Source of the DNA: Pirellulaceae bacterium
GTDB taxonomy: Bacteria; Planctomycetota; Planctomycetia; Pirellulales; Pirellulaceae
Assembly: GCA_018402565.1 (NCBI GenBank)
Contig: JAGYIQ010000004.1
Location: forward strand, 620,001 to 684,000
Direction: 5' to 3'
DNA: 64,000 nt
Part shown: positions 41,873 to 53,637 of the stretch, in pieces
Layout of the letters: every line of letters starts with the position of its first letter
Numbering within the stretch: position 1 is the first letter of the stretch
Notes under the pieces: generated by a model
What the model saw: the letters and a program-made list of their open reading frames with translations, nothing else
Database searches by the model: none
What the model was told of the DNA's origin: nothing
Position numbers and translations under genes: made by a program

Positions 41873-43162
41873 ATGCACGCTGCCAAGAAAACGAAAGTCA
41901 CATCGCCGAATGTGAGCCTGGGAGATGCAGGTGGAAGCTTGATCCTGCTGGGCGGGATTGGCGGGATCGGCCTGATCATTGCCGCTTTCTTCCTGTCGTT
42001 CTTCGTCGCCAATGGAGTGACCAGCTTCCTGCACGTGTATCTGGTCAACTTCCTGTTCTTCGTCTCTATCAGCCTGGGAGCCTTGTTCTTCGTGATCGTG
42101 CAGCACCTGACCCGAGCCGGGTGGAGTGTCGCGGTCCGACGAATTGCTGAGATCTTGGCGGGAACCATTCCGTACCTGGCAGTCCTGTTTATCCCGATTT
42201 TGCTTTCAGTAATCGCACCGTCGGTGTACGGAGCGCCGGACTATTTGCTGTACTTGTGGGCCAACCCCAGCTACGCGACTGAAATATTGGCCCCAGACAA
42301 GGTGGCTTATTACCTGAACCCGACCCACTTCGGCGTGCGGGCGTTGATCTACTTTGGGGTCTGGTGCATCGTGGCTCGCTACTACCTGAACCGCTCGCGG
42401 ATCCAGGACGAGAACGGCGATTACAAGTTGACGACCAGCATGCAGTTCTGGAGTGCTCCCGCCACGCTGTTCTTCGCCATCACTGTGATTTTCGCCTCGT
42501 TCGACTGGTCCATGTCGCTGGCACCCATTTGGTTCAGCACCATCTGGCCGATCTACTTCTTCGCCGGCGGAATGTTGGGTGCGTTTTGCACGATCATTCT
42601 GATTCTGCTGATGCTGCAGAAGAACGGGATTTTGACCGAGGATGTGACCACCGACCATTACCACGACTTGTCCAAGTTCACCTTCGGCTTCATTTTCTTC
42701 TGGAGCTACATCGCCTTTAGCCAGTTCCTGCTGATCTGGTACGCGAATATCCCGGAAGAGACCATCTGGTACCTGCCGCGTTTGGAGGGTGGCTGGGCCT
42801 GGGCGTCCCTGGTCCTGCTGCTGGGTCACACCCTGATCCCATTCCTGCTGATGATGCCTCGGACACTTCGTCGCAACAAGAACTTCCTCTGGTATGCGGT
42901 TATAGCCCTACTGGCAATGCACTGGTACGACCATTTTTGGATCGTGATGCCTCAGATGTTCGTCAGTCTGAACGACTTGGCGGCCTTGGAAGGGGTTGCC
43001 AGCGAGGCGCCACGGCACATTTTTGGCCCCGTTGAGGCATGTTGCTTCTTGGGCATGGCAATGCTGTACGCCGCGTTCTTCTGCTGGGAGGCAGGCGACC
43101 GGCCGCTGATCCCGCTGCGGGACCCGCGTTTGAAGGAATCCTTGAACTTCAAGGTCCATTAA
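41873..43162 (+). CDS. actF: ACIII subunit ActF (membrane subunit)
   Basis: A 429-residue membrane protein of the NrfD-like ActF group with about ten transmembrane helices (SFFVANGVTSFLHVYLVNFLFFVSISLGALFF in pieces; QHLTRAGWSVAVRRIAE). Together with ActC it forms the membrane part and is thought to handle quinol and possibly protons. WSYIAFSQFLLIWYANIPEET is a signature part of this subunit. Start ATG 41873. It ends 163 bases before the small membrane protein gene, with a short 19-bp triplicate repeat in between. Confidence 0.93.
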   Translation: MHAAKKTKVTSPNVSLGDAGGSLILLGGIGGIGLIIAAFFLSFFVANGVTSFLHVYLVNFLFFVSISLGALFFVIVQHLTRAGWSVAVRRIAEILAGTIPYLAVLFIPILLSVIAPSVYGAPDYLLYLWANPSYATEILAPDKVAYYLNPTHFGVRALIYFGVWCIVARYYLNRSRIQDENGDYKLTTSMQFWSAPATLFFAITVIFASFDWSMSLAPIWFSTIWPIYFFAGGMLGAFCTIILILLMLQKNGILTEDVTTDHYHDLSKFTFGFIFFWSYIAFSQFLLIWYANIPEETIWYLPRLEGGWAWASLVLLLGHTLIPFLLMMPRTLRRNKNFLWYAVIALLAMHWYDHFWIVMPQMFVSLNDLAALEGVASEAPRHIFGPVEACCFLGMAMLYAAFFCWEAGDRPLIPLRDPRLKESLNFKVH

Positions 43163-43180
43163 GCGGAGTGACGGCAGGGA

Positions 43181-43237
43181 GCGGCGGGCCAGCATCGGTG
43201 CGGCGGGCTAGCATGGGTGCGGCGGGCCGGCATCGGT
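43181..43237. repeat. 19-bp tandem triplicate
   Basis: GCGGCGGGCCAGCATCGGT is repeated three times with one to two changes in the actF-43326 gap. Confidence 0.75.
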
Positions 43238-43325
43238 GCAGGGTAGGACAGGCGTTGGGCAGAAAAAAACGAACCTAACGAGCGACAACTCGGGAACTAG
43301 AATAACAGGACAGAGAGAGTTAGCC

Positions 43326-43643
43326 ATGAGCGAGCACATCCCGGCGGTGATCGATGACGCCAAACCGCACTACGCGGATATCAACGCACCGGTTGTGATC
43401 CTGCTGACGGTCGTGACTGCCATTTTGACGTACTCGTCGATCGCGTTTGTCCAGGGATACTACTTCCAGTGGGACAAGTCTCGGGTCGAACGTCAGAGCG
43501 CTGATTCGGTCAGCACCTCGACCGCTTACCTGATGGAAGAGCGGCAGATGTTGAGCGATGGGTCGGAAGAGCGGAAGATCAAGCCGATCGGGCAATCGAT
43601 GTCGAAGATCGTCGCCGAGTGGAGTGCCAAGCCAGCCGAATAG
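43326..43643 (+). CDS. small single-helix membrane protein of the ACIII operon
   Basis: 105 residues with one transmembrane helix (about 23-42, PVVILLTVVTAILTYSSIAF) and a charged, presumably soluble C-terminal part (WDKSRVERQSADSVSTSTAYLMEERQML). No family recognised. Fixed between actF and the SCO gene, 14 bases before the latter, so it may be a small accessory subunit of ACIII or of oxidase assembly. Start at ATG 43326. Confidence 0.75.
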   Translation: MSEHIPAVIDDAKPHYADINAPVVILLTVVTAILTYSSIAFVQGYYFQWDKSRVERQSADSVSTSTAYLMEERQMLSDGSEERKIKPIGQSMSKIVAEWSAKPAE

Positions 43644-43657
43644 GTTGACAAAAAACC

Positions 43658-44575
43658 ATGTTTAACAACGCAGTCGCCATCACGAGTCGGTTTCGCGGTC
43701 GCCCCAGCCAGTTTGGCGAGTGGCTCGGTCGCCTCGTGGTTGTGGTTGCGGCGGCGCTGGTCGTGGCCAGCAGTGGCGTGAGTTACGGGCAGATGAAGAA
43801 GCAGATCATCGACGACCAAGCGGGCGTCGAGGTGATCGAGCGGGCTGGGGTGGACCTGCCGTTGGATGCCGGGTTTACGAACGATCGAGGCAATCGGAAG
43901 CAACTGTTCGACCTGTTTGACGGCACGCGGCCGGTGCTGCTGTCGCTGAATTATTCGGATTGTCCGATGTTGTGCAGCGTCCAGTTCCAGAACTTGACCA
44001 ACACGTTGAAGCAGATGGGTTTTCGGCCGAAGGAAGACTTTCAAATTGTCTCGATCAGTCTGGATCCGACCGAGAGTCCTGCCAAGGCTCGGGAGACGAA
44101 GTCCAAGTACCTGGCGTTGTACGATCGGCCTGAAACGGCGGACGGCTGGCATTTCCTGGTAGGCGAGTCGTCCGAGATTCGCCGCATCGCTGACACGATC
44201 GGGTTTAGGTACAAGCGACTGCCGAATGGTCATTATGTCCATCCGCCGTTGATTGTGCTGTGCAGCCCCGGTGGTAAGGTTGTGCGTTACATCCACGGTT
44301 TGGAGGTCGAGGCTGGGGTACTGGATCAGGCCTTGATCGAGGCGGCAGAGGGCAAGATTGGCAGCCCGATTAACCGGTTCTTGTTCGCCTGCTATCAGTT
44401 CAATACGTCGACGGGCCATTACACGCCCAATGCGATGTTCCTGATGAAGCTGGGTGGAGCGGTGACGGTGGTGGCCTTGGCAGCCTGTCTGATCCCCTAC
44501 TGGTTCCGACGGACCGTGGGACCAATCAAGACGGATGAACGTCCGCTGATCGATTTGGAAACAGAGCAAGCATAG
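43658..44575 (+). CDS. SCO1/SenC family copper chaperone
   Basis: A 305-residue SCO protein for building the CuA centre of cytochrome oxidase. Membrane anchor at about 22-43. Copper-binding Cys pair in DCPMLCSVQ (C-x3-C, about 103-107) and His in GHYVHPPLIVL (about 195). An unusual second transmembrane helix (about 270-290, GGAVTVVALAACLIPYWF) closes the protein. Gene order actF-small protein-SCO-coxB fits a role in oxidase assembly. Start ATG 43658. Confidence 0.9.
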   Translation: MFNNAVAITSRFRGRPSQFGEWLGRLVVVVAAALVVASSGVSYGQMKKQIIDDQAGVEVIERAGVDLPLDAGFTNDRGNRKQLFDLFDGTRPVLLSLNYSDCPMLCSVQFQNLTNTLKQMGFRPKEDFQIVSISLDPTESPAKARETKSKYLALYDRPETADGWHFLVGESSEIRRIADTIGFRYKRLPNGHYVHPPLIVLCSPGGKVVRYIHGLEVEAGVLDQALIEAAEGKIGSPINRFLFACYQFNTSTGHYTPNAMFLMKLGGAVTVVALAACLIPYWFRRTVGPIKTDERPLIDLETEQA

Positions 44576-44639
44576 GTGGGCTTGGTCAAGTCGTTGTCGT
44601 CGACAGCGGTCTGGGCCGGGAAGTACGAGAGAGAAGCAA

Positions 44640-45692
44640 ATGATCAATCCGCTACAGAGTTTGGCACAGTTTTACTTACCGAAGCAGGCCTCGAATTTCG
44701 CGGCCGAGACGGACTTCCTATTCAATGCGATCCTGTGGATTTCGATCGTCTCTTTTGTGGCGATCGTGGTGGTGATGGTGTGGTTCGCTGTCATCTATCG
44801 ACGACGTCCGGGATACGTACCCAAGCCATCTCCATCGCACTCCTTGGGGTTGGAGCTGTTGTGGACGATCGGGCCCAGCCTGATTTTGATTTGGATCTTC
44901 TTTGAGGGTGCCAACGGCTATGCGACACTGAAAACTCCGTCGAACGACGCCGAGGTGATCGAAGTGACGGCGTTGCAGTTTGGTTGGCAGTTTACGTACC
45001 CCAATGGTGAAGTGACCGACACACTGCATCTTTCGGTGAACCAGCCTGTCCGTTTGCAGATGACCAGCAATGACGTGATCCACAGTTTTTATGTGCCAGA
45101 GTTCCGCGCGAAGATGGACATCATGCCGGGACGTAAGCACTCCATGTGGTTCAAGCCGACCTTGATCGGCGAGTACAAACTGTTTTGCACCGAATATTGC
45201 GGCGAGGGGCACTCGAAGATGGTCCGCGACGTGATTGTGCACGCCGAGCCGTGGAAAGAGATGCTGCGAAAGAACGTCCGCTGGCGTGAGGACCAGAATC
45301 ACCCGGTAGCCAACGGCCACCGCCTGTACAAGCTGTGGTGTGGGGGTTGTCACTCCTACGACGGGTCGGCCAAGACCGGCCCCAGCTTCAAGGGGTTGGC
45401 TAGTTTGACCAATCGTGAGTTCGCCGACGGTAGCTCTTTGAGCTTCAGTGGGTCGGAGTCCGACGAGTGGCAAGATTACATTTCGGAGTCGATTCGCAAA
45501 CCCGATGCCAAAATTGTGAAGGGTTACCCGAACCAAATGCCAAGCTTCGAGGGCAAATTGTCCCCGGAACAAATTGGGTACATCATCCGCTTCCTGCGGG
45601 AAGTTGATGGGGGAACCTACACCGAGCCGGCCAAGCCGGCGACCGAGTCGGAAGTGGAAGCCGGTGCCGAGGCAGCAGTCGCTCCGCAGTAG
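44640..45692 (+). CDS. coxB: cytochrome c oxidase subunit II with cytochrome c domain
   Basis: A 350-residue subunit II of a caa3-type oxidase. Two membrane helices (about 30-55 and 75-95), the cupredoxin with CuA ligands in CTEYCGEGHSKM (about 183-194) and His upstream (VIHSFYVPEF), then a C-terminal cytochrome c domain with CGGCH (about 237-241, in YKLWCGGCHSYDGSAKTGP). It would accept electrons from ACIII, directly or through cytochrome c. ATG 44640 with GAGAGAAG upstream. It is followed by 177 bases before coxA. Confidence 0.94.
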   Translation: MINPLQSLAQFYLPKQASNFAAETDFLFNAILWISIVSFVAIVVVMVWFAVIYRRRPGYVPKPSPSHSLGLELLWTIGPSLILIWIFFEGANGYATLKTPSNDAEVIEVTALQFGWQFTYPNGEVTDTLHLSVNQPVRLQMTSNDVIHSFYVPEFRAKMDIMPGRKHSMWFKPTLIGEYKLFCTEYCGEGHSKMVRDVIVHAEPWKEMLRKNVRWREDQNHPVANGHRLYKLWCGGCHSYDGSAKTGPSFKGLASLTNREFADGSSLSFSGSESDEWQDYISESIRKPDAKIVKGYPNQMPSFEGKLSPEQIGYIIRFLREVDGGTYTEPAKPATESEVEAGAEAAVAPQ

Positions 45693-45854
45693 CGGCTTGG
45701 CGGAGTCCGGACGGCACCCACCAGGGAGTGGGAAGAGGGAGTGGGGAGGCTGTGCGATGCGAGACAGGCCCACCTTCCGGCAGCGGATCACCATAGCACC
45801 TTTGACCGACACCAACACAAAACACTAAACAAGCACAAGTAGAACGTACCTTCG

Positions 45855-45862
45855 AAGGAGGT
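45855..45862 (+). promoter_or_regulatory. strong ribosome binding site of coxA
   Basis: AAGGAGGT, a near perfect anti-16S match, 7 bases before the ATG at 45870. Most genes here have much weaker sites. Confidence 0.85.
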
Positions 45863-45869
45863 AACCACC

Positions 45870-47579
<1,710 letters not shown>

Positions 47580-47648
47580 TTTGAGTGTCCGCAGGCATGG
47601 CGGCAGTGGATTTGGGTTAGCGCCCTTTAGTTTCAGTTGGATGATTTC

Positions 47649-48722
<1,074 letters not shown>

Positions 48723-48827
48723 GGCGTTCAGTGAGTCCGACGCTGCTGCAGGCTGCGGCGGTAAGAACTGATAGAAGCCGATCCGATCGCTGCGAAGACA
48801 ACCCAACAGAACCAAACCGAGATACCG

Positions 48828-49199
48828 ATGGCACAACACGCAACTACCACTCATGCTGCAAGCGATGACCATGGACACGGGCACGGCGAGCACTTCGCGC
48901 ATCCCGCCCCGGTTTGGGTTCTGCTGGGTACCTTCGGCGCTTTGATCTTCCTGACGATACTGACGGTATTCATTGCCGATAACGTGGAGTTGGGCAGTTT
49001 TGAATTGCTGGTTTCGATGGGCATTGCCACCGTCAAGGCGGTGCTGGTGGGTGCCTTCTTCATGCACATGTTCTGGGACAAGGGCTTCAACGTCCTAGTC
49101 TTTCTCTCATCGCTGTTGTTTTTTGCTCTGTTCATCGGTTTTGCTCTGATGGACAGTTACGAGACACTGCCGAACGTTTCCGACTATTACAAGCGTTAA
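48828..49199 (+). CDS. cytochrome c oxidase subunit IV family protein
   Basis: 123 residues, His-rich start (HAASDDHGHGHGEHFAHPA), then three transmembrane helices (VWVLLGTFGALIFLTILTVF; ATVKAVLVGAFFMHMFW; VLVFLSSLLFFALFIGFAL). The motif TVKAVLVGAFFMHM is characteristic of prokaryotic subunit IV (CtaF/CoxD). It supports assembly or stability of the oxidase. Confidence 0.9.
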   Translation: MAQHATTTHAASDDHGHGHGEHFAHPAPVWVLLGTFGALIFLTILTVFIADNVELGSFELLVSMGIATVKAVLVGAFFMHMFWDKGFNVLVFLSSLLFFALFIGFALMDSYETLPNVSDYYKR

Positions 49200-49215
49200 T
49201 CGCTTGCCTTGTGCC

Positions 49216-49836
49216 ATGCTGCGAGAGACGCCTGATACTTTTTCGATGCGACGCGATCTGTATCAGGCTCGCTTGGTTTTTGTCTTGTTCATTGCGTCGC
49301 TCGGCATGTTCTTTGCCGCCTGCATCGCCTTTTACGTGGTTTTGATCGCTGGGCTAAAGTCGCCGACGGGCGAGTTAGCCCAACCGGTGGTCTACCGCCC
49401 GCTCGATTTGCCGCTGTCGTTTTGGATCAGCACCGGTTTATTGGTCCTGACCAGCTTGTGGCTGCATTTGGCCGCGCACAGCGTCGCGCGGGAACGGCAG
49501 CACCTGTGCCTGTCCTACCTGCAAGCGGGTTTCCTGTCGGCCCTGGGGTTCCTGATCGTCCAGGGCTTGGGCATGAACAAGTTGCTGCACGAACACTTCG
49601 CCTACATCGAGCAGAGCGGTCTGACGCGACTCTACGGCGTGTGTTTCGCTTTCTCGTTTATCCACGCCTTGCATGTCGTGGGTGGCTTGGTCTTTATCGG
49701 CTACGTCTTGGTGCAATGTTACCGGGGACGTTACGACCACGAACGCCACTGGGCCGTTGATCACTGCGCTTGGTATTGGCACTTCTTGGATGTCGTTTGG
49801 GTCGCCATGCTGATCGCGTTTGTCGTCACCCGTTAA
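49216..49836 (+). CDS. second subunit III-like membrane protein
   Basis: About 206 residues with five helices and subunit III hallmarks: RLVFVLFIASLGMFFA, HEHFAYIEQSGLTRLYGVCFAFSFIHALHVVGGLVFIGY, HWAVDHCAWYWHFLDVVWVAMLIAFV. Subunit III is thus represented twice (also 47649-48722). A shorter extra copy next to the main one is common in planctomycete and bacteroidete oxidase operons. ATG 49216 preferred over TTG 49204. It is the last gene of the respiratory unit. Confidence 0.88.
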   Translation: MLRETPDTFSMRRDLYQARLVFVLFIASLGMFFAACIAFYVVLIAGLKSPTGELAQPVVYRPLDLPLSFWISTGLLVLTSLWLHLAAHSVARERQHLCLSYLQAGFLSALGFLIVQGLGMNKLLHEHFAYIEQSGLTRLYGVCFAFSFIHALHVVGGLVFIGYVLVQCYRGRYDHERHWAVDHCAWYWHFLDVVWVAMLIAFVVTR

Positions 49837-49863
49837 ACGACTACAGAGTGTGTGATAGCTGAA

Positions 49864-50379
49864 TTATTCTGTGAGCGGCGATGGGGCCCTGAGTGGCCCG
49901 AGCAACTCGCGGAGGTTGCGTGGGTTTTGCCCCAAGTCTCCTTTGCCCACCCGCGAGCGACTCGTGGCGGAAATGCGGGTCCCAGCTTCCGTGGCCGTCA
50001 ACTGCACGGTGATGTCGTCGACAAAGCGGAACCACCGAGTCGTGCGTTCGAAACGCAGTTCGTCGGCTGAATCGCCAACCGCGTGCGATTCGCTCCAGCC
50101 CGGCAGTCCAGCGGCGACCGCTCGCACTTTTTCTGCCGCGGCGTTCAGGTCGTCTGGCAGCACAACACACCGCAGGCTGGGGTCGGAGTGATCCAGCTGC
50201 GTCTGAGCCACGTTGGTACTCAAGTCGCGTTGCCAATCGTCAACGGTCAGGACCAAGATGACCGCCACAGCGATCCCGAAGAACAACACGAGTCCCAAGA
50301 CGAACAGCAACCAAGGTCGCACCGCTCCAGAACGAGGCATGGCGGTTCGAATTGTCCGGCGGTAGCTATGGCAGCGCAT
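49864..50379 (-). CDS. DUF1499 family membrane-anchored protein
   Basis: 171 residues. A basic N-terminus (MRCHSYRRTIRTAMPRSG), one transmembrane helix (about 22-46) and a soluble DUF1499 domain: PDDLNAAAEKVRAVAAGLPGW and the signature SRSRVGKGDLGQNPRNLRELL near the end. The start may be the second ATG (residue 14) rather than the first. Function unknown in the family. It is convergent with the oxidase genes and divergent from rarA. Confidence 0.85.
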   Translation of the reverse strand: MRCHSYRRTIRTAMPRSGAVRPWLLFVLGLVLFFGIAVAVILVLTVDDWQRDLSTNVAQTQLDHSDPSLRCVVLPDDLNAAAEKVRAVAAGLPGWSESHAVGDSADELRFERTTRWFRFVDDITVQLTATEAGTRISATSRSRVGKGDLGQNPRNLRELLGPLRAPSPLTE

Positions 50380-50454
50380 GAGGGTTCAGTATATTGAAGG
50401 GGTGAGTTTACGATTGTTTCCAGACACCAGGCCACCGGATACCAGGACCCCGCG

Positions 50455-51774
50455 ATGAAGTCGCTGTTCGACGCCGAGGAACAGGAGAACGCGCGTCGAG
50501 CGATGCCGTTGGCGGCCCGCATGCGTCCGCAACGCCTGGACCAATTTGTCGGCCAATCCCACCTGCTGGGGGCAGGTCAACTGCTGCGTCGCTTGATCGA
50601 CGCCGATCGGCTGGGTAGTGTCATCTTCTTCGGACCGCCCGGTTGCGGCAAGACGACGTTGGCCAGTTTATTGGCTGGGGTGGGCCGCAAGCACTACGCC
50701 CGCTTGAGCGCCATCACCGATGGCCTACCACAACTGCGGCAAGTTTTGGCGGAAGCCAAGGAACGGGTCGAGACCGGCGGTGGCAAAACGGTGCTGTTTA
50801 TCGACGAGATCCACCGCTTCAATAAAACGCAACAGGACGGATTGTTGGGTGACGTCGAACACGGCATCATCGACTTGGTGGGCGCGACCACCTCGAACCC
50901 CTACTTCGCGATCAACTCGGCCTTGATCAGTCGCAGCCAGATCTTCCAGTTCCAACCGTTGACCGAGAGCGAGATCGCCGGCTTGCTGCAAGTCGGTCTG
51001 ACCGATCGCGACCGCGGCTTGGGCGAAACGCGAGTCTCGTTGGATCCGGCTGCCGTGACCCAATTGTGCCAATGGTGCGACGGTGACGCGCGGCAAGCCC
51101 TGAATGTGCTGGAGATCGCCGTTCTGTCCAGCTCACAACGGCCGCTGGTGGTGACCGCCGACTTGGTTCGCGAGTGCATGCAGCGCAGCGCACTGCGATT
51201 TGATGCCACGGGTGAAGAGCATTACGATCTGGCCAGTGCCCTGATCAAGAGCATTCGCGGGTCCGATGTGGACGCCGCCATTTACTGGTTGGCCCGGTTG
51301 CTGGAATCGGGCGAAGACATCCGCTTCCTCACGCGGAGGCTGGTGATTCTGGCGAGCGAAGATATCGGCAATGCCGACCCCCAGGCCTTGCCGCTGGCAG
51401 TAGCTTGTATGCAAGCCTGCGAGTTCATCGGACTGCCGGAAGGCCAACTGACCTTGTCGCAGACGGTGGCTTACATGGCCTGCGCACCGAAGTCGAACGC
51501 GGCCACTGTGGCAATTGGCGCGGCCCGCGACGACGTGCGAAACAAGCAAGTCATCCCCGTTCCCTCGCATCTCCGCGACGGTCACTATGCCGGCGCGAAA
51601 CAATTGGGTGTCGGGCAAGGCTACCTCTACGCCCATGATTTCCCAGATGGAATTGCGGCGCAAGATTATTTAGGCGTCGAGAAGAACTACTACCAGCCGA
51701 CGGATCGCGGCTACGAGCGAGAATTGGGAGAACGCTTGGCGGCAATTCGAGCGAAACTGCGGCCGAATTCCTGA
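50455..51774 (+). CDS. rarA: replication-associated recombination protein A (AAA ATPase)
   Basis: 439-residue MgsA/RarA homologue acting at stalled replication forks. Walker A GPPGCGKTT (about 60-68), Walker B LFIDEIHRFNKTQQDGLL (about 105-122), sensor GATTSNPYF. The C-terminal oligomerisation part (EEHYDLASALIKSIRGSDVDAA; AYMACAPKSNA; YAHDFPDGIAAQDYLG) is the family pattern. Full length. It begins with ATG at 50455; divergent from DUF1499 by 75 bases. Confidence 0.95.
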   Translation: MKSLFDAEEQENARRAMPLAARMRPQRLDQFVGQSHLLGAGQLLRRLIDADRLGSVIFFGPPGCGKTTLASLLAGVGRKHYARLSAITDGLPQLRQVLAEAKERVETGGGKTVLFIDEIHRFNKTQQDGLLGDVEHGIIDLVGATTSNPYFAINSALISRSQIFQFQPLTESEIAGLLQVGLTDRDRGLGETRVSLDPAAVTQLCQWCDGDARQALNVLEIAVLSSSQRPLVVTADLVRECMQRSALRFDATGEEHYDLASALIKSIRGSDVDAAIYWLARLLESGEDIRFLTRRLVILASEDIGNADPQALPLAVACMQACEFIGLPEGQLTLSQTVAYMACAPKSNAATVAIGAARDDVRNKQVIPVPSHLRDGHYAGAKQLGVGQGYLYAHDFPDGIAAQDYLGVEKNYYQPTDRGYERELGERLAAIRAKLRPNS

Positions 51775-51976
51775 GACTCGTCGACAAAGGCCTGGTTCTG
51801 AAGCAGCTGGCCGGCCACAGCCAGCCCTCTGCTAGCGTATCGTGTTGCTCACCGCGAGAAATTTCGCGGATTGAACTGGTTCTAACTCAAGAAATGGAAT
51901 AATTTAACCGCTGGGCAGGGCCGTGGGCTACGGCGTCGGTTGGATCAATCAATAGCGAGTCACGGAGGACTCCCGC

Positions 51977-53416
51977 ATGGAAGCGTTCAAAAATACCTCA
52001 ATGATGATCATCCTGGCGGGCATTTTTTATGGCGCCTACCAGATGTTCGTGTCAGAGCCGCCCAATTGGCGGAAAGAGGGCTCCGCGGCTCCCGAGATGC
52101 TGATGTCCGCGGACGATCCCGCCCTGCAGTCGGCGGCGGGCCAACAGCCGGCGGCGGGCCAGTTGAACGGTCCGCCAGCCATGCTCGGACCATCAGCCTC
52201 CACCAGCGGAGCGGCGGCATTGTCGGCGGGACCTGCGGCCGGACACCAAACTGGACTGGCAAATCAGCCCGCGCTGCCTCCTACTCCTGGCCCGGCACTC
52301 CCATCGAATCTGATCGCTACTCCATCGCCAAGCCTACCCACAGGTTCACTGCCGTCTCAGACGCTGCCATCTCAGGCACTGCCGTCTCAGACACTGCCGT
52401 CTCAGACGCTGCCATCTCAGCCACTGCCGTCTGAGTTTGCCGCGACCAGCAGCCAGCCCATTGCTGGTTGGGATTCCAGTGGTACTGCTGCAGTCGCACC
52501 GGCGGGCTTCGAGTCTCCCGTTGGCAATGGAGGCATGTCACCCGCTTCACCCACCGTCCCCCCCCAACCTTGGGGGGCGACGCCGATGGACCGACAAAAT
52601 CTCCCGGCGGCTTCCGCCCGAACCGGCCCCGGTCCGACGGCGGGCTTGGTCGCGGATCCCAACCTGCTCCCGATCCAGTCGAATCAAGCACCCGCGGTGG
52701 ATCCTGGGATGGAGTTGACACAAGGCCTGCGCATGGCAATGGAAACGGCTGGAGTGGATATCCAGAACGGCGACTGGACCAAGGCCCTGCGAGAGCTTTC
52801 GGCCTGGTACCAGCAACCGTTGGCAGTCGAGGATCGCGAGCAGTTGGTTGAGTGGCTTGATCGATTGGCGGGCGAGGTCATCTACTCCAACAAGCACACC
52901 TTGGCCGTTGGGCATGTGGTTGGAGCTGGCGAGACCTTATCGTCGATTGCGGCTCGGTATCAGATGCCGTCGCGATTATTGGCGCGGATCAACCAATTTC
53001 CGGAAACGGTTGCCGACGAAACGCCTTTGCAACCTGGGGCTGAGTTGAAAGTGGTGCCGGGGCCGTTTGCCGCCGAGGCTCGTCTGTCCTCGGGGTATCT
53101 AACCATGTTTGCTGGTGGGCTGTACGCGGGCCGGTTTCGCTTTGTGATCGGCGACTCGGCCCCCGACGAATTGATCGAAGAACCCATCTCGTTCGTCTCG
53201 ACCCAGGGCATCCCGGCCCAAGAGGAACAGCAGCGTCACGAGCCCCTAGCGGCGACCAATCCCTTCGGTCGGTTTTGCTTGGTTGTGGGACAGATCGCCG
53301 TGCTGCATTCGCCGGGCGGAAACCCGAACGGCAGTTGCTTGCAATTTTCGGAGCAAGACATGCAGGACTTACTGATTCTCCTCCCGCGTGGAACCACGGT
53401 GCGGATCGTTCAGTAG
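51977..53416 (+). CDS. LysM protein with decayed L,D-transpeptidase-like tail
   Basis: 479 residues. Signal anchor (about 8-26), a Pro/Ala/Gln-rich linker (about 40-230) with five LPSQT/A/P repeats encoded by 15-bp repeats at 52345-52437, then a helical segment. One LysM domain follows (about 313-360, HVVGAGETLSSIAARYQMPSRLLARINQF), and a C-terminal beta domain resembling YkuD L,D-transpeptidases. Where those have SHGCIRL, this has NGSCLQF: the Cys is kept, but the His and Arg are not. Ends IVQ after LLPRGTTVR. It could bind peptidoglycan without crosslinking it. Planctomycetes have thin peptidoglycan, so this is plausible. Confidence 0.85.
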   Translation: MEAFKNTSMMIILAGIFYGAYQMFVSEPPNWRKEGSAAPEMLMSADDPALQSAAGQQPAAGQLNGPPAMLGPSASTSGAAALSAGPAAGHQTGLANQPALPPTPGPALPSNLIATPSPSLPTGSLPSQTLPSQALPSQTLPSQTLPSQPLPSEFAATSSQPIAGWDSSGTAAVAPAGFESPVGNGGMSPASPTVPPQPWGATPMDRQNLPAASARTGPGPTAGLVADPNLLPIQSNQAPAVDPGMELTQGLRMAMETAGVDIQNGDWTKALRELSAWYQQPLAVEDREQLVEWLDRLAGEVIYSNKHTLAVGHVVGAGETLSSIAARYQMPSRLLARINQFPETVADETPLQPGAELKVVPGPFAAEARLSSGYLTMFAGGLYAGRFRFVIGDSAPDELIEEPISFVSTQGIPAQEEQQRHEPLAATNPFGRFCLVVGQIAVLHSPGGNPNGSCLQFSEQDMQDLLILLPRGTTVRIVQ

Positions 53417-53445
53417 TTTCCGCGGAATTTGGCTTTCGCGACTTA

Positions 53446-53637
53446 TCAGGACTCCAAGTCCAGCGGTTCTGGGACCTTCCAGACCTTCTTCAAGGCGACG
53501 GGGTCGCACAATCGCTTTTTGTCTGTAAAAAAACGCAGGCAATCGCGACACAAATAGCCATGCGTTGCCTTCTCCTCCAACCAGGCCTCACTAAACTTCG
53601 CCAACTCCTTGCGTTTAAGTTCACACAAGGTTTTCAT
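53446..53637 (-). CDS. small Cys-rich protein
   Basis: 63 residues with C5, C30-x2-C33 and C44 (CELKRKEL, YLCRDCLRF, RLCDP). This is the spacing of a small zinc ribbon. Its start ATG overlaps the creatininase-family stop by four bases (ATGA, 53634-53637), showing translational coupling in one minus-strand unit. Family unknown. A shadow of the upstream gene is unlikely because it has its own ordinary composition and lies outside it. Confidence 0.6.
   Translation of the reverse strand: MKTLCELKRKELAKFSEAWLEEKATHGYLCRDCLRFFTDKKRLCDPVALKKVWKVPEPLDLES

Noticed and set aside
51854..51871. Possible terminator after rarA (CCGCGA ... TCGCGG)
   Set aside because: A 6-bp stem without a following T run is too weak to call.
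52345..52437. Non-coding repeat element
   Set aside because: The 15-bp units stay in frame as LPSQx repeats in the LysM protein, so this is a coding linker.
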